Of a stretch of 64,000 bases of DNA, positions 35,896-45,601 are shown piece by piece; within the stretch, counting starts at the first letter, position 1, and every line of letters begins with the position of its first letter. The notes below the pieces were generated by a model. That model did not search any database and was not told the origin of the DNA. It was given only the letters and a program-made list of their open reading frames with translations. The translations under genes were made by a program, and so were the position numbers. The stretch is from Acidobacteriota bacterium (lineage in GTDB: Bacteria; Acidobacteriota; Terriglobia; Bryobacterales; Bryobacteraceae): positions 1 through 64,000 of the forward strand of contig JANXSF010000020.1 of assembly GCA_025352795.1 (NCBI GenBank). The letters are read 5' to 3'.

Positions 35896-35941
35896 AGGGC
35901 ACTCATCGGTGCAAGCGCGGGATTCATCGTAAAAAATTGAG

Positions 35942-36340
35942 TTAACGGGAGATTATTTTTGTAAGCAAAAGCAGTAAGGCCACGGTGATGGCCAAACTTA
36001 GCCCAATGATCAGCCGTCGCATCATGGGAACTAGCCCAATGCCGTCAGCAGTTTGCCTATCTTTTGAGGAAAAACTTACTTTCCCCACCGGATACTTGCC
36101 CCCAGCTTCCTTGTTCGCATAGCGGATTCCTAATTGCGAATTCCCTCCGCTAAGAGCTTTCACCAGTTCTTCGCGCCCTTTTTGATCGGCTAAAAGAAAG
36201 GTAAAGGAATCGGAAGAGCGCAGTGACGTTTCCAACTGTTCCCGAATCGGTACTGGTAAATCCTCTTTGGACTGAAACCATTCGTTTCGTTCCGCAGTAG
36301 ATACAAGAATCGCAAAAGTTCGTAAGGTGGTTTGCTCCAT
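35942..36340 (-). CDS. Hypothetical protein with C-terminal membrane anchor
   Basis: This 132-residue protein belongs to no family I recognise. The first 105 residues are soluble, with mixed charge. They are followed by a single hydrophobic helix (LIIGLSLAITVALLLLLT) and a short basic end, the layout of a tail-anchored protein. AGGGA precedes the ATG. It lies between the LysR and PilZ genes on the same strand, 17 bases from the LysR stop, so it may be co-transcribed with them. Confidence 0.65.
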   Translation of the reverse strand: MEQTTLRTFAILVSTAERNEWFQSKEDLPVPIREQLETSLRSSDSFTFLLADQKGREELVKALSGGNSQLGIRYANKEAGGKYPVGKVSFSSKDRQTADGIGLVPMMRRLIIGLSLAITVALLLLLTKIISR

Positions 36341-36357
36341 CAGATCCCTAGCTAGCC

Positions 36358-37257
36358 TTAGGCGCCTGGAGTTTGAGCCGTCGCATGATTTAGTATAACT
36401 TGGATAAACCCTAAGGCAGCTTTGGAAAGGGCTTTATCTTTCCTGTAAATCAGGCCTAGTCGGCGGGTCATCGGCTCTGGTCCCATACTCAGCGGAACCA
36501 ATTTACCTGCTGCCGCTTCTTCCACACAATTGGACGCCGATAGGAAGGAAACGCCCAGCCCGGCCATCACAAAGCGCTTAATCATTTCCGTGGAATCCAG
36601 TTCCATGGACACTTGAATCTGATCTTCAACCGCATCCAGCCAGGTATTCAACCGTGACCGTGTGGTTCCACTCTTGGGAAGCAGTAAAGGAAAATCCAAC
36701 AGTGTTTCCGGCTTCACCATTTCGACATTTGCCAATGGGTGCCCTGGGGGAACAATCACTTTGATTTCATCGGTGTGGATTGGGACAACCTGTAGTTTTC
36801 TTTCCGCCAGCGGGAGTTGGGCAATTCCGAAATCGGCCATGTTGTCCAGAACCGCTTCCACAACCCTTGTTCCATAGGATCGATCCACATGCAATTGGAC
36901 ATTGGGGAACAGTTCCTTAAAGTTGGAAAAAACGTGCGGCAACACATAAATACAGGTGGATTCGTTGGCGGCAATCACCAATTCTCCGCGGGGAATGCGC
37001 TCCAATTCGTTAATGCTATCCTGGGCGCGCCGTCGCAAATCTAAAATTTGCTCAGCATATTCAGCAAAAATGCGACCTGCCGGGGTTAGGGAAATTCTTG
37101 TCCCCAGTCGATCAAACAGAGCCGTGTTCATTTCCTGTTCCAGTTGGCGCACTTGGGCGCTGATCGCAGGCTGCGTACGAAAACAGGTGATCGCCGCTTT
37201 GGAAAAACTCTTCAGGCGAACAATTTCTAAAAAGGTGTGTAGCTGGTCCAAATCCAT
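36358..37257 (-). CDS. LysR-family transcriptional regulator
   Basis: This 299-residue DNA-binding regulator has the N-terminal winged helix-turn-helix (residues 1-65: LDQLHTFLEIVRLKSFSKAA, then QPAISAQVRQLEQEMNTALF). The linker helix and a periplasmic-binding-protein-like effector domain follow. TCIYVLPHVFSNFKELFPNV is the start of the effector domain, resembling CysB/CbbR-like members. The effector and targets are unknown. It diverges from the SDR gene across a 156-base gap, the usual arrangement for a LysR target, so that gene is the first candidate. Confidence 0.9.
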   Translation of the reverse strand: MDLDQLHTFLEIVRLKSFSKAAITCFRTQPAISAQVRQLEQEMNTALFDRLGTRISLTPAGRIFAEYAEQILDLRRRAQDSINELERIPRGELVIAANESTCIYVLPHVFSNFKELFPNVQLHVDRSYGTRVVEAVLDNMADFGIAQLPLAERKLQVVPIHTDEIKVIVPPGHPLANVEMVKPETLLDFPLLLPKSGTTRSRLNTWLDAVEDQIQVSMELDSTEMIKRFVMAGLGVSFLSASNCVEEAAAGKLVPLSMGPEPMTRRLGLIYRKDKALSKAALGFIQVILNHATAQTPGA

Positions 37258-37413
37258 TTGGTTAGTAACGCCAAGCTCGGTGTACAGACATTGGGCTTAG
37301 GGCCATTCATGTCAGCCCCGTTATTGTATCCGATTGATCATGTCATTGCCTACCGATTACTGTTCGCCCTGTTCGCCGTTTCGCCAGATTCGCCCTCACC
37401 GTACAATTAGAAA

Positions 37414-38175
37414 ATGCGTTTGAAAAATAAGGTTTGTATTCTCACTGGCGCAGGGGCGGGAATTGGTGAAGCAATCGCTCTCCGATTCGCTGAAGAAGGT
37501 GCCAGTCTGGTTCTGAACGACCTCAATGAGCAAAACGGCCTGCGGGTGGCCGATCTGGTTCGTTCCAAAGGCGCGCCGGTAGTTTTTCTAGCGGGTGACA
37601 TTGCCCGTCAGGAAACCGGGCAAGAATTGGCCGCCTTGGCCCAAGCCACATTTGGCGCAATCCAAGTGCTTGTCAACAATGCCGCTGATTTCACCCAGAA
37701 AAGTTTAGAAGACGCCGACCTGGCCGATTGGAATCGCGTGCTGGGCGTCAACGTAATCGGCACCGCCATGGTTATTAAAGCTGCTCTTCCAGGTTTGAAG
37801 CGGCAAGGTGGATCGGTGGTAAACATCGCTTCTATGAGCGGCATCATCGCCCAAAAGGATTTCACCACCTACAGTGCATCGAAGGGGGCAGTGATTATGA
37901 TGACCCGTAACTTGGCGCTGGATCTGGCTCCCTTCAAGATTCGTGTGAACACAATCTGCCCAGGTTGCATTTTCACTAGCGCCTCTGTCCGAGAGATTGC
38001 CCGGTTAGGAACGACGGTTGAAGAGTGGACCAGCCGCGTGGCACCAGCCCATATGTTGAACCGCCTGGGAGAGCCGATTGAGGTGGCCAATGCCGCACTA
38101 TTCTTAGCATCGGATGAATCCAGCTTTATTACGGCTGAACAATTGATGGTCGACGGAGGATACATCCGTTGGTAA
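37414..38175 (+). CDS. Short-chain dehydrogenase/reductase
   Basis: This is a classical SDR oxidoreductase of 253 residues. It has the cofactor motif TGAGAGIGEA near the N-terminus, NNAAD, the catalytic Ser region VVNIASMSG and the YSASKGA motif, and it ends with the usual ITAEQLMVDGGYIRW. An Asp in the VLNDLNEQ segment after beta-2 suggests a preference for NAD(H). The substrate is unknown. The last codons overlap the HAD gene start, so the two are translationally coupled. Confidence 0.9.
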   Translation: MRLKNKVCILTGAGAGIGEAIALRFAEEGASLVLNDLNEQNGLRVADLVRSKGAPVVFLAGDIARQETGQELAALAQATFGAIQVLVNNAADFTQKSLEDADLADWNRVLGVNVIGTAMVIKAALPGLKRQGGSVVNIASMSGIIAQKDFTTYSASKGAVIMMTRNLALDLAPFKIRVNTICPGCIFTSASVREIARLGTTVEEWTSRVAPAHMLNRLGEPIEVANAALFLASDESSFITAEQLMVDGGYIRW

Positions 38176-38813
38176 CCAACTGCCATTTTTTGTTCGATAT
38201 GGACGGGGTGATCATTGATTCCATGCCGCTGCACACGCAGTCCTGGAAAATCTACCTGGAGAACGCCGGAGTTTCCGCCGATAGTCTGGTATCGCGCATG
38301 CACGGCAAGCGCAACGATCAAATTGTTCGGGACATTTTTGGCGATCAATTAACTGATGACGAAGTTTTCCAGCATGGGGCGAAAAAGGAAGCGCTGTTTC
38401 GCGATTTGATGTCGTCGAGAATTCAGGAGTTTTTAGTTCCTGGAATTGAAGAGTTTTTGGCAAAGTACCAATCCTTAGGGCTGGGCTTGGGGAGTAATGC
38501 CGAGCCAGCGAACATTGATTTTGTGCTGGATCGGGCTGATTTGCGGCAGTATTTTAAGGCGGTAGCGGATGGGCATCAAGTGCTTCACCCCAAGCCCGCG
38601 CCCGATATTTATCTGCGACTTGCCCGGCAGTTTGGGGCGAAGCCTGCTGATTGCATCGTGTTTGAAGATTCTGGTGCAGGAGTGGCCGCTGGTGTGGCGG
38701 CTGGAATGAGAGTGGTTGGAATTTCCACTTCTGAAAACTCGCTGCCTGGCGTGGAGGTTCTGGTTCGAGATTTTCGCGACCCTATTTTGCACGAATGGTT
38801 AGAAGCTATCTAG
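38169..38813 (+). CDS. HAD-superfamily hydrolase, beta-phosphoglucomutase-like
   Basis: This is a 214-residue phosphatase or phosphomutase. The nucleophile motif is FDMDGVIIDS. Motif III (HPKPAPDIYLRLARQFG) and IVFEDSGAGVAAGVAAGM, the motif IV acidic pair, are in place. The cap domain is of the alpha-helical C1 type. The start is TTG at 38169, overlapping the SDR stop, with GGAGG nine bases upstream. Any later start would remove the catalytic Asp. The substrate is unknown. Its end overlaps the next gene by 19 bases. Confidence 0.88.
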   Translation: MVTNCHFLFDMDGVIIDSMPLHTQSWKIYLENAGVSADSLVSRMHGKRNDQIVRDIFGDQLTDDEVFQHGAKKEALFRDLMSSRIQEFLVPGIEEFLAKYQSLGLGLGSNAEPANIDFVLDRADLRQYFKAVADGHQVLHPKPAPDIYLRLARQFGAKPADCIVFEDSGAGVAAGVAAGMRVVGISTSENSLPGVEVLVRDFRDPILHEWLEAI

Positions 38814-40489
38814 TTACGCTGGTTGCATCCGTCTTTTCCTGGAAAGCCGATGCCCCGTACCCGGAAATTTTATTGGGTTTGCTAGCATTCTGCGGACCAG
38901 GGCTAGCGGTTTGGTGGATGGTCCAGCAAAGTCGGAATCGGAATCGACGTGTGATTCGCAGTTTGAATGAACTTGGGGAGCAATTGCTGGCTAGCAAATC
39001 GCATACCGAAGCTTTAAAAACATTGCGAGTAGAATTACAAAGGATCCTAACCTCTTCTTCGGTTCGACTGTACAAATACGACAGAAACACGGAAACCCTG
39101 GGGTGCATGGAAACGCCTGGCGAACCGCAATCCATAAGCAATAACTTACAAGCGAATCGGGAATCGCCGTTTGGGGCGGCCATCTTCGCCTTCCAAAATC
39201 GAACGTTACTAACCATTCCCGATGCGCTGAAAAGTCCACTGCTTTCCCCACAGGCTGCGGCAGGACTTCCTCGCGGATTAATCTATGTTCCAACGCTTTT
39301 TGGCGGCCAGCCAATCGGCATCCTGGAAATTGCCTTTGCCCTGCCTCGTCGCCGCTTCAACCAGGACGTCCAAATCTGCTTGCAACACCTGGGGAATCAA
39401 GTAGCGGCGGCTTTGCGCTTAATTCATCAGCAATCTATTCAGGAACAACTGGTTCGAAGCGAAAAACTGGCCACGGCGGGACAACTGGTTTCCGGAATTG
39501 CCGCTGAACTCAGTTCGCCGTTGGCATCTATCCTGCAATTGACGTCCAGCCTGCTGCGTCATCAAACAGACTCGCTGACGGATCGCAGCCTGCGTGCCAT
39601 TGCTACACACGTGGACCGCGCCACGGGCATTGTCCAACGTCTATCGGGGTTTTCCCGCATCCAAAACGCAAGTTCCGCCGGGGAGTTGGACCTGGCCTTT
39701 TTGTTACGAGAAATGCTTCAGATGAAAGACCAGGTGGAAACCAATCTGGCCGATTTATCGGTGATCATCAGTGGGAACCGCAGCCAATTGGAACAAATTT
39801 TTCTGGACCTGCTTAGCTATGTGGAACAACAGCAGGATAGCCACAGTGACCGGCGGATTCTGGTGGGTTTAAGCACCAGTTCCCAATCCGTTTTGATTCG
39901 CATTGAGTTTCCCACCAGAAAGCTGAACCTGGACGAAACGGAAGCCAGCTTTAACCTGGACTTTTGTCGAGGTATTTTCAACGCTCATAATGGCAATATT
40001 AAGCTGGTGAAAAACAACGCCACGGCATCCACTTTTGAAATTGAACTGCCGCTAGCCCAAACCGCCACTTCCCCGATTTCGGGTGAAGCAAAAAAATGCT
40101 GGACCGTTTTGGTTATTGAACCGGAAGGTGCAGTGCAAAGAAAGTTGCTGTCCATTCTTTCGTTGGAAGGTCACCGAGTGGTGCCGGTGGTGAGTGCTGA
40201 AGAAGCCGCTGACTTATTGGAACGCATGCGGTTCCATGTAGTCTTCTGCGATGTGCGATTGCCCGGACGAAGTTGGATTGAATTTTATGAATCGGTGCGC
40301 TACCGTCCCATCACCTTTGTCTTAGTAACGGAAGGATTCGATGAGGGGTTATCCAGGGTATTTGAGGGTTCCAAAGGGTTCTTGCTGCGCAAGCCACTGG
40401 ACGATAGCGAGATCGCCCAGTTGTTGAGAATCATCGAATCAGGGGCGGGCCAAGTGCTGCACCGCAATCAAGAAGTGCTGCAATCCTAA
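38795..40489 (+). CDS. Degenerate histidine kinase (GAF-HisKA-HATPase remnant) with receiver domain
   Basis: This is a 564-residue protein with one membrane segment (about 24-44), a GAF-like domain (about 60-210), a HisKA-like dimerisation helix pair (about 220-290), an HATPase-like region (about 295-420) and a C-terminal receiver (435-550). In the kinase H box the expected His is Ala: SGIAAELSSPLASI, A237. The N box reads LDLLSYVEQQ, and no DxGxG or GxGLGL loop can be found, so ATP binding is also probably lost. The receiver keeps D486 and K533, but its acidic pair is E442/E444. It may act as a scaffold or as a phosphate sink of another kinase (inference). It overlaps the HAD gene by 19 bases. 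Confidence 0.75.
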   Translation: MVRSYLVTLVASVFSWKADAPYPEILLGLLAFCGPGLAVWWMVQQSRNRNRRVIRSLNELGEQLLASKSHTEALKTLRVELQRILTSSSVRLYKYDRNTETLGCMETPGEPQSISNNLQANRESPFGAAIFAFQNRTLLTIPDALKSPLLSPQAAAGLPRGLIYVPTLFGGQPIGILEIAFALPRRRFNQDVQICLQHLGNQVAAALRLIHQQSIQEQLVRSEKLATAGQLVSGIAAELSSPLASILQLTSSLLRHQTDSLTDRSLRAIATHVDRATGIVQRLSGFSRIQNASSAGELDLAFLLREMLQMKDQVETNLADLSVIISGNRSQLEQIFLDLLSYVEQQQDSHSDRRILVGLSTSSQSVLIRIEFPTRKLNLDETEASFNLDFCRGIFNAHNGNIKLVKNNATASTFEIELPLAQTATSPISGEAKKCWTVLVIEPEGAVQRKLLSILSLEGHRVVPVVSAEEAADLLERMRFHVVFCDVRLPGRSWIEFYESVRYRPITFVLVTEGFDEGLSRVFEGSKGFLLRKPLDDSEIAQLLRIIESGAGQVLHRNQEVLQS

Positions 40490-40499
40490 AGCGTCGCCG

Positions 40500-42227
40500 T
40501 TACTTTCCCAGTTCCTTGCGAATTTGCTGATCTGCGGGGAATGCAAAACATAAAACAACGGCGTCCTCTTCTGCTTCAGGCAATGAGTAACTGGTTAACA
40601 GTGCCTTTGCTTGCGCTTTCTTTCCTGAGCGATACAACGCGATTGCATGAAGATCCTTCCAATAATATTCCTGCAATGGATTGATTTTGGCTCGTACCTC
40701 TTCCAGAAATTGTGCAGCCTCCGCAGGTTCCTTTGAAACAAGCATGCCGATGGCCGCAATCGGCTGTCCATTCATGCGCTGCTTCCAGACAATGGCGGGC
40801 GCATTCGGTTGTGCCAACACCGCTGCTATGGCTACAGTGTTTCTATATTGAGGAGCATCCGGTAAACCTTGCATCGCTTTTTGGGCATATTCCACAGCCT
40901 TTGCGGGATGCTCCTCGAACCGTTCCCAAATGCTCAACTGAGCCCAGGCAAATGGATTCTTTTTCTCAACCGCAAAGCTCTGCAATTGGCGTTTGGCGGC
41001 ATCCTGCTTACCAGTCAAGTACACCCATTGCGCCTGGCGAAGGGGAATAAAAGGATCGTTCATCTTTTGCCGGAACTCAACGTATTGACCAAATACTTTA
41101 TCCGCTTCCGCTACATTGCCAGACCGCAAATGAGCCCAGGCAGCCTTGCGCAGCATGTTTGCTCCAAACGCATTGGGCAGCTTTTGAAAACCGGTTTGAA
41201 AAGATGCCGCAGCTTCAGCAAAATGTCCCTGCAGGAAAAGAATCTCACCGGAGGAATCGTAAAAGTTCGCGTCATCGGGCGCAGCGGCCTGGTAACGCTG
41301 TATGCTCTTTTGAGCATTTTCGAAGTCACCCGAAAAGGCTTCTGCGTAGCCTTTTGAATTCCAAAGCTGAGCAGATTCCGGCATGATTTTTGTGGCGATG
41401 CGGTACCATTCCACAGCCTTTGGAAGCATCCGCGCTGCAACAGCAAAATCGGCAGTTTGGGTGGCGTAATTGGCATCCGCAGGGTTGGCCCGAGAGATAT
41501 TTTCCAACTGCGCTAATCTATCGGCAGCCGAAGCATCGGCAGGCAATGCGCGCAAGCCTAGGTCGGCCCGTTCCACCGCTGGAATTGATTTTTGGACCAA
41601 GGCGAGTCGAGCTGTGTCCAGGGAACCGGCGATGTCGCCACGCCCTCGCATCCTGTCGATAAGCTGTATCCAGGCCAGGCCAAAAGACGGGTCAACAGCG
41701 GTGGCATCTTTCAGGTGGGCAACGGCATCGGATTGCGAACTGGCGGCCAACCCCTGTCCATAGGCTTCCAGCGATTTTAAGGCCTGAGTTGGAAGAGGGC
41801 GAACTGGCAATTGCAGTTGAGTGGAAATTTGATTGAGCAGGGCAATTGCGTCACCTGCTTGCACAAGAATCGTCGATTGCGTTCTGCCCGATTCCGTATC
41901 CACAACCGTAAGAGTTCCCCGAAGCAATCCGGCTCGAACGGAAAAATAGCCAGTCAGCAAACGCGTGGCCCGAAGCTGAGCGGCTTCACTGGGACTTTTG
42001 ACAACATTTGCTACTGAGCTTTGAGACCCGGAAAGTTGAGCTCGCCACAACGAGGGGGCAGCAGCAGAAAGCCAATTCCACTGTGCATCTCCTGTCAAGT
42101 TATCGAAATGGAGGATGGCAATGCGCTCCACGCCGATTGAAGAATTTCGTCGGCAAGCGGTGGGGAGCAGCGTAGTAAGAATTAAGAGAACGACGAATCG
42201 CAAACAGTAAGGAAACCTAAAGGACAC
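40500..42227 (-). CDS. TPR-repeat lipoprotein
   Basis: This 575-residue exported protein has a lipobox (LLPTAC, Cys 25), so it is probably anchored in a membrane. An N-terminal alpha/beta segment (ERIAILHFDNLTGDAQWNWL) resembles the FlgO/TolB-N-like domains fused to TPRs in acidobacterial proteins. The rest (about residues 150-540) consists of tetratricopeptide-type helical hairpins. The start is GTG at 42227, overlapping the upstream TPR gene by 11 bases, with GGAG before it. The function is unknown, probably protein-protein assembly in the envelope. Confidence 0.8.
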   Translation of the reverse strand: MSFRFPYCLRFVVLLILTTLLPTACRRNSSIGVERIAILHFDNLTGDAQWNWLSAAAPSLWRAQLSGSQSSVANVVKSPSEAAQLRATRLLTGYFSVRAGLLRGTLTVVDTESGRTQSTILVQAGDAIALLNQISTQLQLPVRPLPTQALKSLEAYGQGLAASSQSDAVAHLKDATAVDPSFGLAWIQLIDRMRGRGDIAGSLDTARLALVQKSIPAVERADLGLRALPADASAADRLAQLENISRANPADANYATQTADFAVAARMLPKAVEWYRIATKIMPESAQLWNSKGYAEAFSGDFENAQKSIQRYQAAAPDDANFYDSSGEILFLQGHFAEAAASFQTGFQKLPNAFGANMLRKAAWAHLRSGNVAEADKVFGQYVEFRQKMNDPFIPLRQAQWVYLTGKQDAAKRQLQSFAVEKKNPFAWAQLSIWERFEEHPAKAVEYAQKAMQGLPDAPQYRNTVAIAAVLAQPNAPAIVWKQRMNGQPIAAIGMLVSKEPAEAAQFLEEVRAKINPLQEYYWKDLHAIALYRSGKKAQAKALLTSYSLPEAEEDAVVLCFAFPADQQIRKELGK

Positions 42228-42963
42228 GCGTCTCCATGGTCATCAACTGTTGGAATTCGGGAAGTTCCCGCAAATTGGCGAACTCCGGTTCTTCCATGAA
42301 TCGCTTCTTTTCTTTGAAACCTTCTTCCAACGCCTTTCGAATGTAACCCAAGGCCCGTTCGTGCGCTCCGGCCTTGGCGTATGTCTTGGCCAGATAATAG
42401 TGGAATTTGGCGCGTTCGTTGACCGTTCGTTCCTGTAAAAGAACCCCATTGGAACCGCGATGCTCAAACACTTCCGGGTCTAGTTCCAGAGCCTTTTGAT
42501 ACGATTCCAAAGCGGCATCGTACTTTTTACGGGCAAAATAGGCGGTACCCAGGTTGCTGTGGACCGATGCGGAAAGTGGATTGATTTTCAGCGCCTTCAA
42601 GTATTGGGCAATAGCCTTGCGGTAGTTCTTTTGGGCATAGAAAGCAGTACCCAAATTGTTAATGGCTTCAGCATAGACAGGATTTGCCTTCGTGGAACGT
42701 TCGTAAAATTTACGAGCCGTATTTGTATCGGTCAGTTGATGATAGGCAATACCGGTTTTATTCAAAAGAATGGAGGAATCCTGCGGACCTTGCAGGTAAA
42801 CCTCAATGGCTTCGCGATACTCTTTGCGGGCCATCAAAATATCGCCCCGTGATTCAGCCGACAACTGTGGTTTTGGATCCGATGGTTTCGCTGGTGGATC
42901 ATTCATGCCGGTAATGAATGTTGAAGCGGAAATCAGGGTGCAAGCAAACATGCGGAATTTCAT
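42217..42963 (-). CDS. Exported TPR-repeat protein
   Basis: This 248-residue exported protein has its start at ATG 42963, eight bases after a good GAGG. This gives the signal MKFRMFACTLISASTFITG; a further upstream ATG would add a second hydrophobic stretch. At least four canonical TPR units follow (for example AEAINNLGTAFYAQKNYRKA and ASVHSNLGTAYFARKKYDAA). The C-terminal FMEEPEFANLRELPEFQQL is a common closing motif of such proteins. It is coupled to the TPR lipoprotein by an 11-base overlap. Confidence 0.85.
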   Translation of the reverse strand: MKFRMFACTLISASTFITGMNDPPAKPSDPKPQLSAESRGDILMARKEYREAIEVYLQGPQDSSILLNKTGIAYHQLTDTNTARKFYERSTKANPVYAEAINNLGTAFYAQKNYRKAIAQYLKALKINPLSASVHSNLGTAYFARKKYDAALESYQKALELDPEVFEHRGSNGVLLQERTVNERAKFHYYLAKTYAKAGAHERALGYIRKALEEGFKEKKRFMEEPEFANLRELPEFQQLMTMETRVL

Positions 42964-43074
42964 AACGCACACCTCTCTTTTAAGAACAAGCCAAAACAGA
43001 AAACGCAAGTTCGCTGAACCCTTACGCTTCTTAGCTATATTCTAGCTCCAATATTTGCGGCTGCGGATGGAAGG

Positions 43075-45588
43075 CTATTTGAAAATGTCTTTGATACGCC
43101 CAAATAAACCCTTAGGATGCTCCTTAGGAGGTTTCTCGCCAGGTGGATTTTCAGCGTCGGGAGCTTCTGTCACCTTGCTCCCTTTACGGGCGGTTATGGG
43201 GCGTTGCGGGGTGCCATCATCACGCTTCTGTTGCGGATCGGGGGCGTCCCAACCAGAAACTTGAGCCACGGCCCGGCTGCCACCATGCAGAGAACAAGTT
43301 TCCAGAGGTTGTGACCCAGTAATGAATACTTCGCTACGCGGCGTGGGGCAAGCGTCAGTGGCTAGTTGGCCGGAGGCTGGATCAATGTTCACTGTGACAA
43401 TCCCATCGGGGGCATTGAAGTAACTCACACCGCGATAATCCCGGTGATTGTGAGCGCGTTTCATGAATTCTGTCCAAATGGGCAAGGCCGTTTGGGCACC
43501 GTCTAAAACAAGTTCGGCATTGTCATCAAACCCCACCCAAACCACGCAAACAAGCTTTGTTGTAAAACCGGCAAACCAGCCATCATGATCGGAAGTGCCT
43601 GTTTTACCGGCAGCGGGCAGGCTAAAACCACGAGACCGAATGCCTGCGCCAGTGCCCGACCGCACAACCTCTTCCATCATGTTCACCATTAAATAATTCA
43701 CCCGGGAATCCAGCACATATTTATGAACCGGTTTGCCATCGAACAGTTGTTGACCGGCAGCGTCGCGAATGGATTGAATCCAGTAAGGCTTTGACCACTG
43801 CCCGCGATTCGCAAACACGGTGTAGGCACCAGCGGCTTCAATCGGGGTAACCTCGTAGGACCCCAGCGCTGCCGATGGCGTGGCGCGCACCGTGGTCCCC
43901 ATGCCTGCCAATTTTGCGAGCTGTGCCACTGTCCCGTAGCCGACAGATTGGGCCAGTTTCACCGTTGGAATATTCATAGACCGGGCTAGTGCCTGACGAA
44001 TGGACACCGATCCATACGACGCCTGATGATAATTCGAAGGTTCATAGGGTTTGCCATCGAACCAAAACGTGGTTGGTTCATCAACAATCATGCTGGCGGG
44101 GGTAAACACTTGCTGAGCCCCATTTTGAAGTGCCGTATTCATGGCCGCAGCGTATACGAAGGGCTTGAACATAGAGCCTGGCTGGCGCTTAGACAGAACG
44201 TGATTCAATTGGCTGTTGGCATAGTTTCGGCCACCCACCAACGCTTTCACTTCGCCTGTTTGCGGATCAACCGCCATCACTGCCACTTGCGCTGTACCAT
44301 GATTCTTTATGTTGCGGCGTTCCAAATACTTGTCCACTTCAACAAAGCCTACCCGCACCGCTTCAGCGGCGTCCCTTTGCAAATCCACATCGAGCGTGGT
44401 GTGAATGCGATATACCGAACTGGTGAAATCATGATCGCTAAAATGTTTCTCTAATTCTTCATTGACGATGTCGATGAAATAAGCCGAATCATTGGACCCA
44501 CTGCTGCCCCGGACAACTTTCATCGGCGATGCTACCGCTTGGGCATAATCCCGATCTGTGATGTAGCCGTTTTCGCGCATCATGGTCAAAATAATATTGC
44601 GACGTTTCAGCGCGCGGTCGGGATAGTAGAAAGGATTGGTATAGCTTGGCCGTTGATTCATTCCGGCTAAAGTGGCGGCTTCAGGCAGTGTCAATTCGCG
44701 AATGTCTTTGCCGAAATAGGCCTGTGCTGCTTCGCCGAACCCGCGAATCCCAAAGCTGCCCAAATGGCCCATATCGGCTACTTGATTGGCATAGTAGGCG
44801 AAAATTTCTTCTTTTGAAAGCTTCCATTCCAGTTGGATAGTGATCAGTGTTTCGGAAATTTTGCGCTTCCAGGTCTTCTCCCTGGTCAGGAACATGTTAC
44901 GAGCCACCTGCATAGAAATGGTAGAAGCACCTTCGCTGTGGCGGCCGGAACGAATGTCTACATAGGCCGCTTTGACAATCCGTAAAGGGTCAAACCCGGT
45001 GTGTTGAAAGAAGCGCTTGTCCTCGGCAGAAATTGTGGCGTCTACTAAAACTTTCGGAATATCTTCGTAGCGAACAACGCGGCGCTTTTCCCGCTTTTGA
45101 TCGAAAATGTTTGTGAGTAGTTCCGGCTCCAACTGGTAAACCGTACGGGGCGTGTTGTCGCGCAGGGAAATAATTTCTTTCACCTTACCGCCGTCAATTT
45201 TAATCACCCCGCCATCGTTCTCAAAATAGGAATCAGGACCGGGGAAAATTTCAATTGCACCAGGACGCACGTTGTACCAGCCCATGCGATTGGATTTCGA
45301 TTCCCCGTAGCCTGCATTTCGGACCTGACCCATAATTTCCTGGGTTGTTGTTTGATCGCCCACATGGACGGACTTTGGAGCGGCATAAATCCGTGAAGTG
45401 GTCATGTATGGGCCACGGGCCAACGTCTCATCAATCATTCGCGAATGCGTCATCCAAAAATAAGTGAAGATGAAAATGGAAAGGATGAAAACGGAGAGGG
45501 ATGCAATTACTATCCAAAAAAAGGTTTTGGAGGTACGCAGGCGGTCCAGCAAAGGCTGCGTTGACGATTTACGGACAGGTTTCGCCAT
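43075..45588 (-). CDS. Bifunctional penicillin-binding protein (class A, PBP1b-like)
   Basis: This enzyme polymerises and cross-links peptidoglycan. The 837-residue protein has an N-terminal membrane anchor (about 23-46) and a UB2H-like segment (about 52-145). The GT51 domain has E189 in SAEDKRFFQHTG and EGASTISMQ. The transpeptidase domain has S472-x2-K475 (GSMFK), S537-M-N539 and KTGTS (662-666). All catalytic residues are present. The C-terminal tail after about 790 is low-complexity and lysine/proline-rich. It is followed upstream by RNase T2 on the same strand, with only a 13-base gap. Confidence 0.95.
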   Translation of the reverse strand: MAKPVRKSSTQPLLDRLRTSKTFFWIVIASLSVFILSIFIFTYFWMTHSRMIDETLARGPYMTTSRIYAAPKSVHVGDQTTTQEIMGQVRNAGYGESKSNRMGWYNVRPGAIEIFPGPDSYFENDGGVIKIDGGKVKEIISLRDNTPRTVYQLEPELLTNIFDQKREKRRVVRYEDIPKVLVDATISAEDKRFFQHTGFDPLRIVKAAYVDIRSGRHSEGASTISMQVARNMFLTREKTWKRKISETLITIQLEWKLSKEEIFAYYANQVADMGHLGSFGIRGFGEAAQAYFGKDIRELTLPEAATLAGMNQRPSYTNPFYYPDRALKRRNIILTMMRENGYITDRDYAQAVASPMKVVRGSSGSNDSAYFIDIVNEELEKHFSDHDFTSSVYRIHTTLDVDLQRDAAEAVRVGFVEVDKYLERRNIKNHGTAQVAVMAVDPQTGEVKALVGGRNYANSQLNHVLSKRQPGSMFKPFVYAAAMNTALQNGAQQVFTPASMIVDEPTTFWFDGKPYEPSNYHQASYGSVSIRQALARSMNIPTVKLAQSVGYGTVAQLAKLAGMGTTVRATPSAALGSYEVTPIEAAGAYTVFANRGQWSKPYWIQSIRDAAGQQLFDGKPVHKYVLDSRVNYLMVNMMEEVVRSGTGAGIRSRGFSLPAAGKTGTSDHDGWFAGFTTKLVCVVWVGFDDNAELVLDGAQTALPIWTEFMKRAHNHRDYRGVSYFNAPDGIVTVNIDPASGQLATDACPTPRSEVFITGSQPLETCSLHGGSRAVAQVSGWDAPDPQQKRDDGTPQRPITARKGSKVTEAPDAENPPGEKPPKEHPKGLFGRIKDIFK

Positions 45589-45601
45589 GGAATCTCTTTT
45601 A

